This document shows, one piece after another, positions 9,623 to 18,222 of a stretch of DNA of 64,000 nt. The notes under the pieces were generated by a model. The model ran no database searches. It worked only from the letters and a program-made list of their open reading frames with translations, and was not told the DNA's origin. This DNA is from JAYPEY01 sp964519245 (GTDB taxonomy: Bacteria > Verrucomicrobiota > Verrucomicrobiia > Limisphaerales > JAYPEY01). Position 1 is the stretch's first letter, and each line of letters begins with the position of its first letter. Both the position numbers and the translations under genes were made by a program. The stretch covers positions 13,254 to 77,253 of the forward strand of contig CAZFLK010000006.1 in assembly GCA_964519245.1 (NCBI GenBank), read 5' to 3'.

Positions 9623-10843
9623 ATGGCACTCATCGTTCAGAAATATGGCGGCTCTTCCGTCGCCGATCTCGACCGCATCAAGAACGTCGCCAAACGCGTC
9701 GCCAAGTATCACCAACAGGGCGACCAGGTCGTCGTCGTCGTCTCCGCGATGAAAGGCCAGACCGACCACCTGATCGGCCTCGCCAAGGAATTGACCGACA
9801 TTCCCAGCGACCGCGAGATGGACATGATCCTCGCGACCGGCGAGCAAACCAGCATCGCGCTGACGGCGATCGCGCTGCACACCATGGGCGTGCCCGCGGT
9901 CTCCCTGACCGGGGCCCAGGCCGGCATTGTCACGGACCTCGTCCACACCAAGGCCAAGATCCGCAACATCACCCCGGTGCAGGTGCACAGCCTGCTCGAC
10001 GCCGGCAACGTCGTCATCGTCGCCGGATTCCAGGGCCATACGCCCGAAGGACACATCACCACCCTCGGCCGCGGCGGCTCGGACCTCACCGCCATCGCGC
10101 TCGCCGCGGCGACCAAGGCCGACCTGTGCCAGATCTACACCGACGTCGACGGCGTCTACACCACCGACCCCCGAATTACCGACAAGGCCCAGAAACTGGA
10201 CGAAATCTCCTACGACGAGATGCTGGAACTGGCCAGCTCCGGCGCCAAGGTGATGCAATCAAGGTCCGTGGAGTTCGCCAAGAATCACGGCGTCATCTTC
10301 GAAGTCCGATCCAGTCTCAACGACAACCCCGGCACCATTGTGAAGGAAGAAACCAAAAGCATGGAGGACGTCGTCATCCGCGGCGTCTCACTCGACAAGA
10401 ACCAGGCCAAGATCACGCTCGTCCAGGTCCCCGACAAACCGGGCGTCGCCGCCACGATCTTCAAGGCGATCTCGGACGCCAGCATCAACGTGGACATGAT
10501 CGTGCAGAACGTCAGCCACGGAGACGGGAACAAATCGACTGACATGTCCTTCACGGTCGGCAAGCCGGACCTGGCCAAGGCGCGCAAGATCATCGACGAC
10601 CTGCACAACGAACTGCAGTTCGGCGAGGTGATACCGGACGAGGACATCGGCATGCTTTCCATTGTCGGCGTCGGCATGAAGAATCACACCGGCGTGGCCA
10701 CCAAGATGTTCGAGACCCTTTCCCGGGAAGGCGTCAACATCGAGATGATCTCCACCAGCGAGATCAAGATCTCCGTCGTCGTCCGGCTCGAGGATGGAGA
10801 AAAGGCCGTCAAGGCCGTGCACGCGGCGTTTCTGGAGGCGTGA
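9623..10843 (+). CDS. lysC: Aspartate kinase
   Basis: A 406-residue monofunctional aspartokinase that phosphorylates aspartate, the first step towards lysine, threonine and methionine. The N-terminal amino-acid kinase domain begins with VQKYGGSSVADLDRI and includes GRGGSDLTA. Two ACT domains fill the C-terminus (about residues 265-406), including VPDKPGVAATIF and ISTSEIKISVVV, so feedback control by lysine and/or threonine is expected. The length matches the lysine-sensitive class found in many bacteria. It follows thrC by 74 bp; homoserine dehydrogenase is not in the window. Confidence 0.96.
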   Translation: MALIVQKYGGSSVADLDRIKNVAKRVAKYHQQGDQVVVVVSAMKGQTDHLIGLAKELTDIPSDREMDMILATGEQTSIALTAIALHTMGVPAVSLTGAQAGIVTDLVHTKAKIRNITPVQVHSLLDAGNVVIVAGFQGHTPEGHITTLGRGGSDLTAIALAAATKADLCQIYTDVDGVYTTDPRITDKAQKLDEISYDEMLELASSGAKVMQSRSVEFAKNHGVIFEVRSSLNDNPGTIVKEETKSMEDVVIRGVSLDKNQAKITLVQVPDKPGVAATIFKAISDASINVDMIVQNVSHGDGNKSTDMSFTVGKPDLAKARKIIDDLHNELQFGEVIPDEDIGMLSIVGVGMKNHTGVATKMFETLSREGVNIEMISTSEIKISVVVRLEDGEKAVKAVHAAFLEA

Positions 10844-10897
10844 TCCGCTCCAAGTCGGCGTCTTGACACCTTTCCGCGGCGGGCGGATGGTCACCGC

Positions 10898-11158
10898 ATG
10901 ACATTGGAGTTGGCCAAGGACGTTGAAGAATTTCTGCAGGCGCAGGTGGAGTCCGGGACCTGTGAGAAGCCCGCCGACCTCGTGAATCATGTTCTCCGAG
11001 ATCTCCGCAATCGACAGCGGCAGAGTCTTCAAACTTCGGCTGAGTTGGAGAAATGGCTCCTCGAGTCCGCAGATTCTCCGGTCTCGTCGCTGGATTCCAA
11101 AGACTTCGCAGAAATTCGACACCGGGTTCGCCAACGGCGCCAGGATGCCGCTTCATGA
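10898..11158 (+). CDS. parD: ParD-like antitoxin
   Basis: An 86-residue acidic/basic alpha-helical protein. The N-terminal stretch (MTLELAKDVEEFLQAQVESG then YxxxxDLVNHVLRDL-like spacing) fits the ribbon-helix-helix fold of ParD/CopG antitoxins, which bind their own promoter and neutralise ParE. The C-terminal half would wrap the toxin. Its stop overlaps the next start by ATGA (11155-11158), which is typical of translationally coupled toxin-antitoxin pairs. Sequence identity to named ParD families cannot be measured here. Confidence 0.7.
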   Translation: MTLELAKDVEEFLQAQVESGTCEKPADLVNHVLRDLRNRQRQSLQTSAELEKWLLESADSPVSSLDSKDFAEIRHRVRQRRQDAAS

Positions 11159-11472
11159 ATGTCCGTAAATCGGACCTCTTTCTCGCGGATGTTGAAGCCC
11201 AGTTCGAGTGGTACGTTGATAAAGCGGGATGGGATGTCGCGGACCGGTACTTGAACGCCGTCGAATCAACATGCGGCTTGTTGGGGAACCATCCAAGACT
11301 CGGGCCGAACGTTTCGTTTCAACACCCAAGGCTGAAAGAATGGCGTTTCTTCCCAATTTCCTCACCCTTCGACAAACACGTTCTGTTCTACGAAATGGAG
11401 GGCAATGACGTGATCATCCGGCGTATCATGCACGGTCAAAGAAACCTTCCGAAGCGGCTCCTTGGCGCCTGA
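11155..11472 (+). CDS. parE: ParE/RelE-superfamily toxin
   Basis: A 105-residue small basic protein beginning MNVRKSDLFLADVEAQFEWY. It has the ParE layout: an N-terminal helix pair (EWYVDKAGWDVADRYLNAVE), a middle strand segment with LKEWRFFPI, and a C-terminal VIIRRIMHGQRNL, the conserved end of the ParE/RelE fold. Members poison DNA gyrase (ParE) or cut mRNA (RelE); the end motif favours ParE. ATG 11155 overlaps the antitoxin stop, and the longer frame from 11053 only reads through the antitoxin gene. Confidence 0.78.
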   Translation: MNVRKSDLFLADVEAQFEWYVDKAGWDVADRYLNAVESTCGLLGNHPRLGPNVSFQHPRLKEWRFFPISSPFDKHVLFYEMEGNDVIIRRIMHGQRNLPKRLLGA

Positions 11473-11475
11473 AGA

Positions 11476-11509
11476 AATTGGAAAACCGCATCTCAAGCTT
11501 CTTCCAATT
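11476..11509. terminator. Inverted repeat between parE and a convergent sulfatase
   Basis: AATTGGAA (11476-11483) and TTCCAATT (11502-11509) are perfect 8-bp complements with an 18-nt loop. The element fills the 55-bp gap between the parE stop and the sulfatase stop. The stem is AT-rich, so termination strength is doubtful. Confidence 0.3.
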
Positions 11510-11527
11510 ACAAATCCCTCCTTCGAC

Positions 11528-13099
11528 TCATTTCCTCGGCCTCTTCTTGTTCGTCCGCCTGTCCCAATCCTCGAACCGTTTCTTCAGTTCCGCGGCCTTC
11601 TGAGGATGGTCTTCGACGAGATTGTTCAACTCCGTCCCATCCGGTGTGAGGCGGTAGAGCTCCCAGGGCTTTTTGTTTTCACTGACGAATTTCCAGTCAC
11701 CGATGCGGACGGCCTTGCCTCGGGAATGCTTCCAGAAGTAGGTCTTCCTTTCGGGAGCCTTGCCGCCCTGCAACGCCGCGACGAGGCTGCGGCCGACCTG
11801 CGGGACAATCTTGTTCCCGTTGAACTCCTCCGGATACTCCGCGCCGGCGAGTTCGATGAAGGTCGGCAACAAATCGGTTACGTGGCAGACCTGCCGGGTG
11901 ATGTCGCCGCGGGCTGAGATGCCCCTGGGCCAATGGGCGATCAGCGGGCTGCGGATGCCGCCCTCATGATCGTGTTGCTTGAACAGACGGAAGGGGGTGT
12001 TGCTGGCGTTGGCCCAACCGTAACCGTAGCTCTGGTAGGTGTTCTCCGGGCCGGGCATGAACCCGGGCAGGTTGCCGGGAATCATCGGGCGGCCATCGCG
12101 GGTTTTCACCGGCAGGTAGGCGCCCTTGCGGTTCCGCGTGTATTCCACATGACAACCGCCATTGTCGTTCTGGTAGAGGATGAGGGTATTGTCCAGTTGG
12201 CCGCGGCTGCGCAGCAGTTCGACCACGCGGCCGATATTGCGATCCATCGAGGTCACCTGCGCGGCGTAGACCTCCATCCGCCTCTCTTGCCAGGCCCTGT
12301 GCTCCTCATCCGCCCACGCCGGCACAGCGGGGTGACGAGGCGACAACGGCCACTCGGAATCGACCAGGCCCATCTTCAACTGGCGCGCGTGCCGTTGCTC
12401 GCGGAGCCTGTCCCAGCCCATGGAGTATCGTCCCCGGTAATGCGCGATGTCCTCCTCCTTCGCATGCAGCGGCCAGTGCGCCGCCGTATACGCAAGGTAG
12501 AGGAAGAAGGGCTTGTCCGGCGCTTGCTGGTGGACGTCATTGAGGAAATGGATCGCGTTGTCGGTAATGGCGTCGGTGTAGTAGTAATCCGGGTCCTCGC
12601 GAAACTCGTGTTCCACGTTCTGGTCATCGCGGCTCAACGACGCCGGCGCAAAGAAGGAACCCGCGCCCAGGTAGGTCCCATACCAATGGTCGAAGCCGCG
12701 ATCATTCGGCGAGCCCTCCCCTCCCTCATTGGACAAATGCCACTTCCCGCTCATCAGGGTCGTATAGCCGGCCTTGCGCAGAAGCTCCGGCGCGGTGACG
12801 CAATTGCCGCTGAGACTGGAGCCCCGCTTGGCCACGCCGGGATAACACCCCGTCATCAGGCTCGCCCGTGCGACAACGCACATGTTGTTGGAATAGTAAT
12901 TGGCAAAGCGGAGCCCGCCCGCCGCAAGCTGGTCCAGATGCGGCGTTTCAATCTCACCCCCATAACAGCCCAGGTCCGAATACCCCATGTCGTCCGAGAT
13001 GATCATGACGATGTTGGGGCGCGGCGCGGCCTGGAGGGCGAAGGCGAGGACGAACAGGGCGACGGAGGTGAAAGCGCGGATGGAATCGAAGCGGGGCAT
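11528..13099 (-). CDS. Secreted sulfatase-family protein with atypical maturation motif
   Basis: A 523-residue sulfatase-fold protein with a signal peptide (residues 1-24, ending ALQAAP). The metal sites are IISDDMGYSDLGCYGG (D36, D37) and LYQNDNGG. At the place of the C-x-P-x-R formylglycine motif it reads C74-V-V-A-R78 followed by ASLMTG: the proline/alanine at position 3 is valine. The rest of the fold looks intact, including GKWHLS and the conserved C-terminal ELYRLTPDGTELNNL. Either the formylglycine-generating enzyme accepts this variant, or the protein has another activity. It is convergent with parDE and on the same strand as the fusion gene at 13268-15739 (168-bp gap). Confidence 0.9.
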   Translation of the reverse strand: MPRFDSIRAFTSVALFVLAFALQAAPRPNIVMIISDDMGYSDLGCYGGEIETPHLDQLAAGGLRFANYYSNNMCVVARASLMTGCYPGVAKRGSSLSGNCVTAPELLRKAGYTTLMSGKWHLSNEGGEGSPNDRGFDHWYGTYLGAGSFFAPASLSRDDQNVEHEFREDPDYYYTDAITDNAIHFLNDVHQQAPDKPFFLYLAYTAAHWPLHAKEEDIAHYRGRYSMGWDRLREQRHARQLKMGLVDSEWPLSPRHPAVPAWADEEHRAWQERRMEVYAAQVTSMDRNIGRVVELLRSRGQLDNTLILYQNDNGGCHVEYTRNRKGAYLPVKTRDGRPMIPGNLPGFMPGPENTYQSYGYGWANASNTPFRLFKQHDHEGGIRSPLIAHWPRGISARGDITRQVCHVTDLLPTFIELAGAEYPEEFNGNKIVPQVGRSLVAALQGGKAPERKTYFWKHSRGKAVRIGDWKFVSENKKPWELYRLTPDGTELNNLVEDHPQKAAELKKRFEDWDRRTNKKRPRK

Positions 13100-13267
13100 G
13101 AGCGCAGAATGTTCGGGATGGCGCGCAGCCGCAAGCCGTCACTCGCGGTGATTTGTAGCAGCCAAGGTGACGAGGCTCACTTCAACGCATGAGCTTACCG
13201 CTTTCGCGCGTTACCGCGCGGCAAGCCTCATGTCAGCCGCCGTGACCGAAGAAGCAGAGCTTCCCCA

Positions 13268-15739
13268 TCACAATCCCGGAATGGGATCGCCCGGCTGCAC
13301 ATCCTCGCCTTCCCAGTTGATCACGCCGTTCTCCTTGTAGATCAGGATGCGGGAGCGGCTGTTGGGCGCGGGCGGACGGTTGTCCTGGGGCAGGAACTTC
13401 TTGTGCTCCGCGACGACCTTCGCGTACTTCGGATCGCCGGCGAGATTGGTCCACTCGTTGGGATCGTTCTTCATGTCATACAATTCCTCGGCCCCATCGC
13501 CATAGCGGATGTAACGCCAGTTCTCCGAGCGAATGCCGTGATTGTGCGCATTGTGCGTGGTGATGGCCGGCCACTGGCGTTCGGCATTGGCGTCGCGCAA
13601 TTGCGGAATCAATGAATGGCCATGCAGGTCATCCTTCTTCGGCAAACCGGTGAGCTCGATCAGGGTGGGATAGATGTCCAACAACTCGGCCGGCTTGCTG
13701 CAGCGCTGGCCGGACTTGACGCCGGGCCCCGCAAAGATCAGGGGAACCCGGGTGCCGTCGTCCCAAAGCGTGTTCTTGCCGGTGATCTCCTTCTCGCCCA
13801 GGTGCCAGCCATGGTCGCCCCAGACAACGACGATCGTGTTGTCCGCATGGCCGCTCTCCTCGAGCGCATCCAACACCCGACCAAACTGCGAATCCATGAA
13901 GCTCACGCAGGCGAGATAGGAACGGACGATGTTCTTCCACTCGCCAACCTCCTCCAGCCACTTCAACCGCACCTCGGGCAGATACCAATGAAGATACCAG
14001 GAGGAGCGCGGCGTGTCCTTGCGGTCGTCGCGCAGGATCCGCGGAACCATCAACTCGTCCTCGGGATAAAGATCGAACCACTTCTGCGTGGCGAACAGCG
14101 GCACATGCGGCAAAAAGAATCCACAGGACATGAAGAAGGGCTCATCCTCAGGCATCTCCTTCAATTTCTCAGCCGCCCAACTGGCGCAGATGTAATCCCC
14201 CTTGTCCTCGTCCTTGTGCGGAAAGGTTCCCCAGTCGACGAGTCGATGATTGCCGAAGGGCGTCTCAACGAGCTTGCCATTCGGCGGAAAGGGCTTGCCC
14301 GTGGCTCCGGGCCCGATTTCCTGGAACTCCTTGTCCGTCTTCTTCCGGCCGTAACCGCCGTGATAGATCTTGCCGGTCGAATAAGTGTGATAACCGTGCT
14401 GCTGCAAGTACTGCGGCAGGCTGACCAGATCCTTGAACTCCTCGACGTTGCGGATCCAGGGCGCCAGCCCGTAGATGCCGGTGGAATCAGGACGCCGCGA
14501 AAACATCAGGCTCGTGCGCGAGGGATTGCACAACGGCGACTGGCAATGCGCATTGAGAAACGCCGTGCCGCGGCGGGCCAGCTTGTCGATGTTCGGCGTA
14601 TAAGCCTGCGGATGCCCGCCCAAGTAACCGAGCCAGTCGTTCTGGTCGTCGATGGCGATGAAAAGGATGTTGGGCTTCTTGGCTTTGCCGCCCTTCTTCC
14701 GCGCCTGAGTCTTTCCCGTAGCCGCGGCATACTTCTTCCACTCGCCTTCGATATCCGCCGCCTCGGCGTCGCCCTTGTGCAGGATGACCCGATGGCGCAG
14801 CGTGATCTTGTCTCCCTTCTTCAGCGTGAAGGCGCCGCTCTCGGCATTCTTGTCGAGGCTCTTCGTTCCAAACGGGTTGGCGGTGAACAGCCCGTAGGTC
14901 CGCGCATGCCAGGGAGTGGGATGGCGGAAGCTGCCCGGATGATTGAGGATGGAAACACCCAGCGTCTCGCCCTCGACCGGCCCCCAATAACTGACCCATT
15001 CGGCGCGTTTGCCCCAGGCGTCGCCATCCTTGTCGCCCCGGCTGTTCAAGATGCGGCCGCCCTGCTTGCCGGTGATCGACATCGAGGTCGGCACGCGCAC
15101 GCTGAAACCGGCGTCTTTCTTGTCATCCAGTTCGACGTCGCCGTGGCTCGCCATCAAGATGATATCGAAGTCGATGGTCCGGGAATTCGCTCCGGCGGTG
15201 AAGGTGAGCGTGCGCTCGTCGGAAAGCAGCTTGGAGCCATCGGAGCCGACATAATCGTTCTCGCTGACGATCACCGCCTTGTTCTGGTCGGCGTGCAACT
15301 TCGTGAACTTGCGATGCACGGTCGGACCGAGCCCCTTGAGAAACTTCTCGAGGTCCGCCTGCTTCTTGTTCTTGTAGCGCTCCTCGCCGGTCAGCGGCTC
15401 ATGCCAGGTGTCAAATCCGCCGATGCCCTGGTGACCGAACCAGATCGAACGATGGTGCGGGTGGTCGTGCTGCTCGCCGTCCACCTTCTTCATCGGGTAA
15501 TGGCGCGTCATCGACTTGCCGGTCGGACCGATGACCGGGTAGAGGAACGGCTTGTTCCCCTGATCCAGCACATACTTGGTGAGGAGCTTGCCGTCCAGAT
15601 TCACGGTCAGGCCGCTGGCCGTCTCCTTGATTTCAAAACCTTTTTCGGCGGCCCGGGCGGGCGAAAACGAAAGACCGACGAAGACGGCCGCGCTGAATAC
15701 AAGGCCGGTGAACTTGGCGATAGGGGAATGATTTTTCAT
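13268..15739 (-). CDS. DUF6807 (PmoA-like) - sulfatase fusion protein, secreted
   Basis: An uninterrupted 823-residue frame with two domains. Residues 1-30 are a signal peptide. Residues about 31-340 match DUF6807 (Pfam 'PmoA'), with the hallmark HDHPHHRSIWFGH at 91-103, NHPGSFRHPTPWHAR and a C-terminal GEWKKYAA. A short basic Lys/Arg/Gly linker (341-355) follows. Residues 356-823 are an iduronate-2-sulfatase-like sulfatase: PNILFIAIDDQNDWLG, C404-N-P-S-R408, and GDHGWHLGE. The sulfatase part has no signal peptide of its own, so it depends on the DUF6807 part for export. DUF6807 activity is not established; it is often found among carbohydrate genes. No frameshift is seen near the junction (about 14,670). 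Confidence 0.9.
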   Translation of the reverse strand: MKNHSPIAKFTGLVFSAAVFVGLSFSPARAAEKGFEIKETASGLTVNLDGKLLTKYVLDQGNKPFLYPVIGPTGKSMTRHYPMKKVDGEQHDHPHHRSIWFGHQGIGGFDTWHEPLTGEERYKNKKQADLEKFLKGLGPTVHRKFTKLHADQNKAVIVSENDYVGSDGSKLLSDERTLTFTAGANSRTIDFDIILMASHGDVELDDKKDAGFSVRVPTSMSITGKQGGRILNSRGDKDGDAWGKRAEWVSYWGPVEGETLGVSILNHPGSFRHPTPWHARTYGLFTANPFGTKSLDKNAESGAFTLKKGDKITLRHRVILHKGDAEAADIEGEWKKYAAATGKTQARKKGGKAKKPNILFIAIDDQNDWLGYLGGHPQAYTPNIDKLARRGTAFLNAHCQSPLCNPSRTSLMFSRRPDSTGIYGLAPWIRNVEEFKDLVSLPQYLQQHGYHTYSTGKIYHGGYGRKKTDKEFQEIGPGATGKPFPPNGKLVETPFGNHRLVDWGTFPHKDEDKGDYICASWAAEKLKEMPEDEPFFMSCGFFLPHVPLFATQKWFDLYPEDELMVPRILRDDRKDTPRSSWYLHWYLPEVRLKWLEEVGEWKNIVRSYLACVSFMDSQFGRVLDALEESGHADNTIVVVWGDHGWHLGEKEITGKNTLWDDGTRVPLIFAGPGVKSGQRCSKPAELLDIYPTLIELTGLPKKDDLHGHSLIPQLRDANAERQWPAITTHNAHNHGIRSENWRYIRYGDGAEELYDMKNDPNEWTNLAGDPKYAKVVAEHKKFLPQDNRPPAPNSRSRILIYKENGVINWEGEDVQPGDPIPGL

Positions 15740-15846
15740 GTCGTTCGAGGTGCGCGAAGCTGAATGTGGCGGTTCTCTTCCCGGAGATCAATGGTTTCGT
15801 TGCGGCGCCGATACGGCCCGCCGACTCGCGCCGGGCTGATGATTCC

Positions 15847-15875
15847 TTGCTTGCGGCAAACTCCAGATGCAATAT
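15847..15875 (+). promoter_or_regulatory. Candidate promoter for the DUF3299 lipoprotein gene
   Basis: TTGCTT (15847-15852) and CAATAT (15870-15875) are separated by 17 bp, 48 bp before the start at 15924, within the gap between divergent genes. This is motif matching only. Confidence 0.3.
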
Positions 15876-15923
15876 TCAAGCCTTGCAGTTCGTCTCAGGA
15901 ACACGCAGCAGAACAATTTCACC

Positions 15924-16952
15924 ATGAAGATCAGAGTTGTTTCCAGAATGGGCGGCCCGGCGCTGTTGACGGCGGCCGCAGTGTGGTTCGCCGGTTGCGG
16001 CGGCGAGGACGCGTCGACCACAGCTGCGCCGCCCGTCCGCGGCGAGCCAATCCAGGTCGCGGAAGTCCGGGGCGAACCCATCACGGAGTCCGCCGAAAAA
16101 CCCATCGTCACCGCGGACACGGAGGCATCCAAAGCCCCCGCCCCGGATGCCAATATCGAATCGATGGCGGCGGCGCAGGAGTCTGGACCTTCGACCAAAC
16201 CCGTCACCCCGACAGCCGCGGTCACAGCCGCCACGGGCTCCGCAAGCGCGGAAATCACGGTGAACGCGCCTACGTCTGAGATTCCTCCCTCGCCCATGCC
16301 CGCCCCGGCGCCGAAACCGGAACCGAAAGCAATCGCTGCCAAGACGCCGGCGCCGGAAGCGGCGCCCGTCGCGGGACCGGTGGAAGGGCCCGCCCCGGAA
16401 CCCAAACCGGAGGCCGTCCAGGCATCCGCGGCAGCCAAGCCCGCCTCCAATGCCAAACCCGCGACCATCAAGTCAGGCGGCGAGGAATATGCGCAGGTCA
16501 CCTTCGACCAACTGGCGTCGTTCGAGTACGAGATGCCGGACGAATTCGGGGAGGCCGAACCGGCTGAAGATAACAGCGAAACCGCGGAGGCCGGCGCCGA
16601 TATCACCCCCGCCCCCAAGACCAAGGAAAAAGACCAGATCCCAACCAGCGTGCGCCAGTTCAACAACACCCGCGTCGCGCTCGAGGGCTTCATGCTGCCG
16701 CTGAAGGTGGAGGACAGCCTCGTCACCGAAATGCTGATCATGCGCGACCAATCCATGTGCTGTTTCGGCAGCGTGCCCAAGATCAACGAGTGGGTGAGCA
16801 TCCGCATGACCGGCAAGGGCGTGAAACCCGTCATGGACGAACCCGTCACCATCTACGGCAAGCTCAAGGTCGGCGAGATTCGGGAGAATGGCTACCTGGT
16901 CGGCATCTACGAGATGGATGGGGAGCGTCTGGGGACCCGGATCGATTTCTGA
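15924..16952 (+). CDS. Lipoprotein with Pro/Ala-rich linker and C-terminal DUF3299 domain
   Basis: A 342-residue protein. The N-terminus has a signal sequence ending WFAGC with Gly-Gly after the cysteine, so a lipid anchor is likely. Residues about 30-215 are low-complexity Pro/Ala/Glu/Lys sequence, suited to spanning the periplasm. The C-terminal ~110 residues fit DUF3299: ALEGFMLPLKVEDSLVTEMLI, then MCCFGSVPKINEWV, then VTIYGKLKVGE. The paired cysteines in MCCFG might bind metal or form a disulfide. The function of DUF3299 is unknown. ATG 15924 was preferred over an upstream start at 15867, which would bury the signal peptide. The radical SAM operon follows after 190 bp. Confidence 0.78.
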   Translation: MKIRVVSRMGGPALLTAAAVWFAGCGGEDASTTAAPPVRGEPIQVAEVRGEPITESAEKPIVTADTEASKAPAPDANIESMAAAQESGPSTKPVTPTAAVTAATGSASAEITVNAPTSEIPPSPMPAPAPKPEPKAIAAKTPAPEAAPVAGPVEGPAPEPKPEAVQASAAAKPASNAKPATIKSGGEEYAQVTFDQLASFEYEMPDEFGEAEPAEDNSETAEAGADITPAPKTKEKDQIPTSVRQFNNTRVALEGFMLPLKVEDSLVTEMLIMRDQSMCCFGSVPKINEWVSIRMTGKGVKPVMDEPVTIYGKLKVGEIRENGYLVGIYEMDGERLGTRIDF

Positions 16953-17043
16953 TCGCCTCTCGCGAGCCTCTCTCCGGCGGAACCGCCTTCCTCCCGCCCG
17001 GAGACGGTGTTCCCATTGCCGCCGGCCCATGATCGTCCGCTCT

Positions 17044-17083
17044 CTTCAGCGCGGCACAATCAACATTGTGAATGGCGCTGAAG
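17044..17083. promoter_or_regulatory. Large two-part inverted repeat upstream of the radical SAM operon
   Basis: The outer arms CTTCAGCGC (17044-17052) and GCGCTGAAG (17075-17083) are perfect 9-bp complements. The inner arms CACAAT (17055-17060) and ATTGTG (17065-17070) add six pairs with a 4-nt loop; only a small internal bulge separates the two stems. It sits 92 bp after the DUF3299 gene and 60 bp before the radical SAM gene. There is no U-run, so an operator or structured leader is as likely as a terminator. Confidence 0.5.
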
Positions 17084-17142
17084 CCGCTTAGGGTGACTCC
17101 GAGCGCCAACCGCAGTCGTCATCACAGTCACCACCGAGGGTC

Positions 17143-18159
17143 ATGTTCGCCGGAAGATTCGCCCAATACCTGCTCAAGCGGAACCTGCAGCACCTGATTG
17201 CGCATGTGACCAATCACTGCAACTTCCGCTGCCAGCACTGCTTCATCGATTTCTCCCCCAAGCGCGACCTCAAGCTGGAGCATTACCAGAAGCTCGGCCG
17301 CCAGGCCGGGAAGCTGTTCTGGCTCGATATCGCGGGCGGCGAGCCCTTTCTCCGAACCGACATCGCCGACATCGTCGCCTGCTTCGACGCCCGCGTCATC
17401 CAGATCCCGACCAACGGCTCCCTGCCGGACCGCATCATCGAGCGGGTCAAGGAGATGCAGGATCGCATCGACGGCGAGGTCGCGATCTCCTTCAGCCTCG
17501 ACGGATTGGAGTCCACCCACGAGGAGATCCGCAAGGCTCCCGGAAACTGGAACCAGGTCTGGGACACCTTCGAGAAACTGCGCGAACTGGGCGGTGTGAA
17601 CATCAAGATCAACACCTGCCTGCATCAAGGCAACGTGGAGGAGATCATCCCCTTGATGGAGGAGGTGCGCGCGCGCAAGCCCGATTTTCATTCCATCATT
17701 CTCCTGCGCGGCGAGCCCATGAATCCCGAGGTCGGCCTCCCGCCCTTTGACATTCTGAATGAGATCGCGCCCAAGATCTTCGAGATTCTCGAAACGTATG
17801 ACTACGGCCAGGACAAGCTGACCGCGCGCATCCTGCGCAACTACCACCGCTATCTCTGGAACATTTCCCTGCAGACGATCCGGCAGAAGACCCAGGTGAT
17901 TCCCTGCCTCGCCGGCAGCGCGCATATGGTGGTCATGGGCAACGGCGATGTCTCCTCCTGCGAAATGCTGCCGCCGGTCGGCAACGTCAAGGAAACCAGC
18001 TTCGCCGAAGTGACCGGCAGCCAGGCCATGCGCGACCAGGTGCAATCCATCAAGGACAAGCAGTGCTTCTGCACGCACAACTGCGCCATGCTCGACAGCA
18101 TCCTCTTCCGCCCCGCCAGCATCCCCCACCTGATGAGCGAGAAAATCAAACCCGCGTGA
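17143..18159 (+). CDS. Radical SAM protein with C-terminal cysteine cluster
   Basis: A 338-residue radical SAM enzyme. The 4Fe-4S/SAM motif is C26-x3-C30-x2-C33 (HCNFRCQHC), followed by the GGEPF loop (DIAGGEPFLR) that binds SAM. A second group of cysteines (PCLAGSAHMVVMGNGDVSSC, then CFCTHNC) looks like a SPASM/twitch-type auxiliary cluster site, as found in enzymes acting on peptides or alcohols. No precursor peptide gene is visible nearby. It is followed on the same strand by a GT2 glycosyltransferase (63-bp gap) and a CYTH-CHAD protein (43-bp gap), so a three-gene operon is likely. The substrate is unknown. Confidence 0.88.
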   Translation: MFAGRFAQYLLKRNLQHLIAHVTNHCNFRCQHCFIDFSPKRDLKLEHYQKLGRQAGKLFWLDIAGGEPFLRTDIADIVACFDARVIQIPTNGSLPDRIIERVKEMQDRIDGEVAISFSLDGLESTHEEIRKAPGNWNQVWDTFEKLRELGGVNIKINTCLHQGNVEEIIPLMEEVRARKPDFHSIILLRGEPMNPEVGLPPFDILNEIAPKIFEILETYDYGQDKLTARILRNYHRYLWNISLQTIRQKTQVIPCLAGSAHMVVMGNGDVSSCEMLPPVGNVKETSFAEVTGSQAMRDQVQSIKDKQCFCTHNCAMLDSILFRPASIPHLMSEKIKPA

Positions 18160-18222
18160 CGCGGAAACTCCGGAGCTTGAAGCCCGCGCGCTTGCTTTTC
18201 TGATCCCGGATTGGATTCCCAC

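Noticed and set aside
13616..15763. 715-codon open frame on the plus strand opposite the DUF6807-sulfatase gene
   Set aside because: No recognisable motif and typical GC-rich antisense composition; the minus strand encodes two complete known domains.
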